Assembly (NCBI RefSeq): GCF_046557915.1
Contig: NZ_JBHEBG010000002.1
Location: forward strand, 620,001 to 684,000
DNA from: JBHEBG01 sp046557915
Lineage (GTDB): Bacteria; Bacteroidota; Bacteroidia; Flavobacteriales; Flavobacteriaceae
Direction: 5' to 3'
DNA: 64,000 nt
Below are positions 60,274 to 64,000 of this stretch, piece by piece. Every line of letters begins with the position of its first letter. Position 1 is the stretch's first letter. The notes under the pieces are model-generated. The model did no database searches and was not told the origin of the DNA. It worked only from the letters and a program-made list of their open reading frames with translations. A program made the position numbers and the translations under genes.

Positions 60274-61635
60274 ATGTACGCCATACTCGATATAGAGACC
60301 ACCGGAGGAAAATACAATGAGGAAGGTATAACGGAAATTGCCATTCACAGATTTGATGGTCATAAGGTAGTAGATAAGTTTATCAGTCTAGTAAACCCTG
60401 AAAAGGAAATTCAGCCTTTTGTGGTTAACCTTACCGGAATAAATAACAAGATGCTCCGCACGGCACCCAAATTTTATGAGGTGGCCAAGAGAATTATTGA
60501 GATAACCCAAGATACGGTCGTAGTGGCACATAATGCCCAATTTGATTATCGTATCTTAAGAACAGAGTTTCGACGCTTGGGTTATAATTTTGAAAGGAAA
60601 ACCCTCTGCACCGTTGATCTTTCCAAAAACCTTATCCCAGAAGCAGATTCGTACAGTTTAGGTAAGTTGGTCCGATCTCTCGGCATACCTGTAAGTGACC
60701 GTCATAGAGCCAATGGAGATGCTCTGGCCACACTAAAATTGTTTAAACTTCTATTGACCAAGGACACGGATAAATCCATAATGAAAAGTGTTATTAGGAG
60801 GGAGACCTTGGGTGAACTTTCTCCTAAGCAGTTAGACATTGTTGAGAGCTTACCTTCGGAAACCGGTATTTTTTATATGTACAACAAGGATGGGGAAATT
60901 ATTTTTCTGAGTAAAAGCAGCAATATTAAAAAAAGGGTAAATCAGCATTTCATAAAAAGTGGGGACCAAGCGAGAAAAATTCAGAAGGAGACCAAAAAAG
61001 TAACCTTCGAAAAAACGGGAAACGAACTGGTGGCAATTCTTAAGGAAAATGAGGAATTGGCCAAAAATAAGCCCAAATACAACACCCGAAGGAGAAAAAA
61101 ATTGGTTTCCCATGCGCTATATAAAATCACGGATCAGCAAGGGTACATTACATTAAAAGCAGGTCCTTTAAACGGTTCTACCTCCTTAGTAACCACATTT
61201 GGGAGTATACATGCCGCTAAAAATCTACTCTATAAAATCAATTCCGAATTTAGGTTATGCGATAAATTGAATGGGCTATCGGAAGCAAAAAAAAATTGTG
61301 CAAAGTATAACGAAGGAGATTGCACCGGGGCATGTATTAACAAAGAAGACGTTACCGTGTACAACAAAAGAGCGGAAGCGGCCATTGAAAAATACGGTCT
61401 TGGCAATAAGAATATTGTGGTGGTCGATAAGGGTAGGGAAATTGGGGAAAGAAGCGCTATCCTGATAAAAAATGGAACCTTTACCGGTTTAGGGTTCTAT
61501 GATTTAAACCATCAAATAAATAATATTCATATCTTAGAAACAATGATTACCCCTATGGAGGGAAGTTTAAACATTAATCATATGATATCGGCCTACCTAA
61601 GAAAAAGAAAAGTTTTAAAAATTATTCAGCTTTAA
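60274..61635 (+). CDS. DnaQ-like exonuclease fused to a GIY-YIG nuclease
   Basis: A 453-residue protein. Residues 1-165 are a DEDDh 3'-5' exonuclease: YAILDIETTGG (D, E), VVAHNAQFDYRIL (D) and DRHRANGDALATL (H, D). From about 190 a GIY-YIG domain follows: ETGIFYMYNKDGEIIFLSK, NIKKRVNQHF, as in the N-terminus of UvrC, with further residues to 453. The end part has two Cys-containing loops (NCAKYNEGDCTGACINKEDV). Such fusions are known (Cho/UvrC-like with epsilon-like exonucleases) in Bacteroidetes and Actinobacteria. The role in repair is inferred. Confidence 0.9.
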   Translation: MYAILDIETTGGKYNEEGITEIAIHRFDGHKVVDKFISLVNPEKEIQPFVVNLTGINNKMLRTAPKFYEVAKRIIEITQDTVVVAHNAQFDYRILRTEFRRLGYNFERKTLCTVDLSKNLIPEADSYSLGKLVRSLGIPVSDRHRANGDALATLKLFKLLLTKDTDKSIMKSVIRRETLGELSPKQLDIVESLPSETGIFYMYNKDGEIIFLSKSSNIKKRVNQHFIKSGDQARKIQKETKKVTFEKTGNELVAILKENEELAKNKPKYNTRRRKKLVSHALYKITDQQGYITLKAGPLNGSTSLVTTFGSIHAAKNLLYKINSEFRLCDKLNGLSEAKKNCAKYNEGDCTGACINKEDVTVYNKRAEAAIEKYGLGNKNIVVVDKGREIGERSAILIKNGTFTGLGFYDLNHQINNIHILETMITPMEGSLNINHMISAYLRKRKVLKIIQL

Positions 61636-61644
61636 CAACGTGTT

Positions 61645-62487
61645 TTGATAAAAGAAGCTACAAATAAAGGTTGGAGACATAAGATCCACGAAGTTATCTA
61701 TGGTACGCATACCCGTGCGGGAAAACTTTTCGATATCATTCTATTGATCGTTATAGTCTACAGTATCATTGTGGTAATGTTAGAGAGCCTCCCTAGATTC
61801 GATGTTAAATACCATAGGTTTTTGGACATTTCGGAGTGGGTAGTGACCGTACTTTTTTCAATTGAATACATCCTACGCATCGTATGCATAAAAAAACCAA
61901 GTAAATACATTTTCAGCTTTTTCGGCATTGTTGACTTTCTTTCCACAGTGCCAAAATACTTATCTTTTTTCCTTGTTGGATCTCAGTATCTCACCGCATT
62001 TAGGGCATTGCGCTTGTTACGGGTTTTCAGGATCCTTAAATTGGTACGCTTTGTGGGCGAATCCAATAACTTGGTCAGGGCCATGAGTGCAAGCAGGACA
62101 AAAATTATGGTTTTTGTCTTCTTCCTTGTCATTATTTCTGTCCTTTTGGGTACCACTATGTATTTGATAGAGGGGCCAGAACATGGGTTCAACAGTATTC
62201 CCCATAGCGTATATTGGACCATTGTAACCCTTACTACCGTGGGTTATGGTGATATTTCTCCGGAAACCGCTCTAGGGCAGTTTATAGCAACCGTGATTAT
62301 GATCATAGGTTATGGTATTATTGCCGTACCAACTGGCATTGTCTCCGCAGAATACGCTTCCGCCAAAAAAAAGAACGAAGGAAATAGGAATACGGACAGG
62401 TTTTGCGAAAGCTGCGGAACGCAAATACATAGGGAAGATGCTGAATATTGCAGAAAATGCGGATATAACCTATCCGAGCATCAATGA
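61645..62487 (+). CDS. Voltage-gated-type potassium channel with zinc ribbon tail
   Basis: A 280-residue channel subunit with six membrane helices; S4 (RALRLLRVFRILKLVRF, about 113-132) carries Arg at every third place, and the selectivity filter reads TTVGYGD. After S6, a short tail carries a zinc-ribbon pattern: C254-x2-C257 and C269-x2-C272. The start is a TTG at 61645; no ATG lies near it. It overlaps miaA by 4 bp (ATGA). That the tail binds zinc is inferred. Confidence 0.9.
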   Translation: MIKEATNKGWRHKIHEVIYGTHTRAGKLFDIILLIVIVYSIIVVMLESLPRFDVKYHRFLDISEWVVTVLFSIEYILRIVCIKKPSKYIFSFFGIVDFLSTVPKYLSFFLVGSQYLTAFRALRLLRVFRILKLVRFVGESNNLVRAMSASRTKIMVFVFFLVIISVLLGTTMYLIEGPEHGFNSIPHSVYWTIVTLTTVGYGDISPETALGQFIATVIMIIGYGIIAVPTGIVSAEYASAKKKNEGNRNTDRFCESCGTQIHREDAEYCRKCGYNLSEHQ

Positions 62488-63398
62488 AAAAGAAAATACT
62501 TATTTCGGTGGTTGGACCTACGGGCATTGGTAAAACCTCATTGGCAATTAAACTGGCACAACATTTTAAAACGGAAGTCCTATCTGCCGATTCTAGACAG
62601 TTCTACAAGGAAATGTCCATTGGCACCGCGGTACCCACCTTGGACGAATTGAACGCAGTTCCCCATCATTTTATTCAGCACAAAAGTATTTTGGACGACT
62701 ATTCCGTTGGTGATTTTGAAAGGGATGCCATGGACCAATTGGAGTTGCTCTTCAAAAAGAAAGATGTTGTATTGTTAGTTGGCGGTAGTGGACTCTATAT
62801 TGATGCCGTTTTGAAGGGATTGGATGAGTTTCCCAATATAGATCCGAGGGTTAGGCAGGATCTTAACAAAAAACTTGAAGCGGAAGGTCTAGAAGCCCTC
62901 CAAAAGCAATTAAAGGAGCTTGATAAGGTTCAGTACAAGAAAATGGACGTAGATAACCCCCACAGGTTAATCCGGGCGCTAGAAGTCTGTATCGGCACAG
63001 GGAAGCCTTATTCATCCTTTCTATCCAATACGAAGAAATCCCGCCCGTTTGCCTCCATAATCTTTGGGTTAATGGCCGATAGGGAAATAGTTTATGACAG
63101 AATCAATCAAAGGGTAGATCAAATGATTGAAAACGGTCTTTTGGAAGAAGTAAATACATTAAAGGAATACCGCGGGTTAAACGCCCTGCAAACCGTAGGC
63201 TATAAAGAGCTTTTTAATTATATTGACGGAGGGTATACCCTAGATTTTGCCATTTCAGAAATTAAGAAGAATACGCGTCGGTTTGCCAAACGACAAGGGA
63301 CATGGTTTCGGAAAAACGAGCATATACATTGGATAAATTACAACAGCCCTACCAACAATGTTATCGCTAAAGTAGAGCAGCAAATAAAAGATCTATAA
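62484..63398 (+). CDS. miaA: tRNA dimethylallyltransferase MiaA
   Basis: A 304-residue enzyme with P-loop GPTGIGKTSLA, SADSRQFYKEM (the DSxQ block), GGSGLYIDAVLKGLDEFP and the C-terminal RRFAKRQGTWFRK. It prenylates A37 of tRNAs reading UNN codons. The overlap with the channel gene is ATGA, and the next gene begins directly after its stop. Confidence 0.97.
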   Translation: MKKKILISVVGPTGIGKTSLAIKLAQHFKTEVLSADSRQFYKEMSIGTAVPTLDELNAVPHHFIQHKSILDDYSVGDFERDAMDQLELLFKKKDVVLLVGGSGLYIDAVLKGLDEFPNIDPRVRQDLNKKLEAEGLEALQKQLKELDKVQYKKMDVDNPHRLIRALEVCIGTGKPYSSFLSNTKKSRPFASIIFGLMADREIVYDRINQRVDQMIENGLLEEVNTLKEYRGLNALQTVGYKELFNYIDGGYTLDFAISEIKKNTRRFAKRQGTWFRKNEHIHWINYNSPTNNVIAKVEQQIKDL

Positions 63399-63896
63399 AT
63401 GAAAAATAAAAGAGGTATCGTTTTCTTCGTAATGGGTGTATCGGGCTGTGGAAAATCTACCATTGGAAAAGGTTTGGCGCAGGCGCTTACTATTCCTTTT
63501 TTCGATGGCGATGACTACCATCCAAAATCAAACATCATCAAAATGCAATCTGGGAAGCCTTTAAATGATGACGACCGCCATGATTGGTTGGTAACATTGA
63601 ACAAACTTGCCCATGAACATATTGAAAAAGGTGCGGTGATTGCCTGTTCTGCGCTAAAGGAAAGTTATAGAGCTTTATTAAGCACCCATATCGAAGAACA
63701 CGTTCATTGGGTGTATTTAAAGGGTTCCTTCGATGAAATCCTAGCAAGGTTACAACAACGCGAAGGTCATTTTATGCCCGTTGATTTGCTTAGATCCCAA
63801 TTTGAAACCTTAGAGCCACCACTTATGGCCACTACCGTTTCCATAAACCTATCGCCAAAAGATATTGTTGACCATATTTTGAATAGACCAGCTTAG
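63399..63896 (+). CDS. gntK: Gluconokinase
   Basis: A 165-residue small kinase: P-loop GVSGCGKSTIGKG, then FFDGDDYHPKSNIIKMQSG, PLNDDDRHDWL and HFMPVDLLRSQFETLEPP, matching GntK/IdnK. It phosphorylates gluconate at the 6-position. It follows miaA with no gap and ends the plus-strand run. Confidence 0.95.
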   Translation: MKNKRGIVFFVMGVSGCGKSTIGKGLAQALTIPFFDGDDYHPKSNIIKMQSGKPLNDDDRHDWLVTLNKLAHEHIEKGAVIACSALKESYRALLSTHIEEHVHWVYLKGSFDEILARLQQREGHFMPVDLLRSQFETLEPPLMATTVSINLSPKDIVDHILNRPA

Positions 63897-63905
63897 AAAG
63901 CAAAA

Positions 63906-63931
63906 AACCATCTCGCCTAGGCAAGATGGTT
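63906..63931. terminator. Bidirectional terminator
   Basis: AACCATCTCGCC pairs with GGCAAGATGGTT (one irregular pair) around a 2-nt loop, with A residues before and a weak T stretch after. It lies between the convergent gluconokinase and OmpR-type genes. Confidence 0.72.
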
Positions 63932-63954
63932 AATTTATATCGTAAATATGGTGC

Positions 63955-64000
63955 TTACTCGGTTTTAATTACCAATCTAAACCCTTCACCGTGAATATTG
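63955..64000 (-). CDS. C-terminal end of an OmpR/PhoB-type response regulator (cut by window edge)
   Basis: Only 14 codons and a stop (TAA at 63957-63955) are inside the window. They read NIHGEGFRLVIKTE, which matches the last hairpin of an OmpR-type winged helix (V-G-GY-L pattern). The rest lies to the right of the window. Confidence 0.6.
   Translation of the reverse strand, partial: NIHGEGFRLVIKTE

Noticed and set aside
1..64000. Search by eye for CRISPR arrays, tRNA genes, tmRNA, insertion sequences and phage genes
   Set aside because: No regularly spaced repeats, cloverleaf-like sequences, transposase-like proteins or terminal inverted repeats were noticed.

Overview
The window is about 40% GC and looks like the chromosome of a marine-type Flavobacteriaceae (Bacteroidetes), though I cannot name the genus. 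The supporting evidence is: Bacteroidetes-type promoters (TTG, about 19 bp, TAnnTTTG) before several genes; start codons with no strong Shine-Dalgarno; many short lipoproteins; a PorP/SprF-type barrel; TPR-containing histidine kinases; LytTR regulators; a YtxJ-like bacillithiol protein; and a menaquinone-only quinone pathway. Genes are dense and lie on both strands. I saw no tRNA or rRNA genes, insertion sequences, prophage or CRISPR.

Region 1 (1-12158, minus strand) is a menaquinone block: menI candidate, menF, menD, DUF2853, a CvfB-like S1 protein, a SPOR-like membrane protein, menA, then a LytTR response regulator and a TPR histidine kinase, then menC, a CPBP protease and menE (cut by the window edge). 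menB and menH are not in the window. The 761-bp gap between the LytTR regulator (5054-5803) and the kinase (2328-4292) is the most interesting place. It holds three equally built promoters. Each has two 9-bp direct repeats 21 bp apart (the layout LytTR proteins bind) and, exactly 25 bp further on, a TAnnTTT(G/A) element. One promoter faces the kinase. The other two face short gene-less stretches that share a 17-base box and each end in a hairpin, so they look like a pair of related small RNAs.

Region 2 (12242-24678) holds a TetR regulator followed by a run of small enzymes (two alpha/beta hydrolases, a transglutaminase-like protein, a GNAT and a VOC protein), then dnaK, panB-rluA, a conserved flavobacterial protein of unknown role, and leuA-leuB with a short LeuA.

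Region 3 (24690-39248) holds pheT, a fasciclin protein, an ABC-F ATPase, thioredoxin-like and other lipoproteins, a transaldolase-like enzyme, an SDR, the SRP RNA (minus strand, with a textbook promoter), a glutaminyl cyclase, a thioesterase and a beta-helix lipoprotein.

Region 4 (39399-44136) is a second signalling cluster: a LytTR protein with a dead receiver domain, a 53-residue lipoprotein, a TPR histidine kinase of the NarX type, a LuxR-type regulator and an unrecognised protein. Region 5 (44197-56363) holds glyA, fahA, a lipoprotein, ytxJ, clpB, a TetR regulator with a clear palindrome, a PorP/SprF-SPOR fusion, a histidine phosphatase, a DUF6503 protein, smpB and pcm. Region 6 (56494-63896) is one tight plus-strand run: a Gfo/Idh oxidoreductase, 3-hydroxybutyryl-CoA dehydrogenase, DUF1015, a YggS-like PLP protein, an exonuclease-GIY-YIG fusion, a voltage-gated-type ion channel, miaA and gluconokinase. 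The last bases are the 3' end of an OmpR-type regulator.
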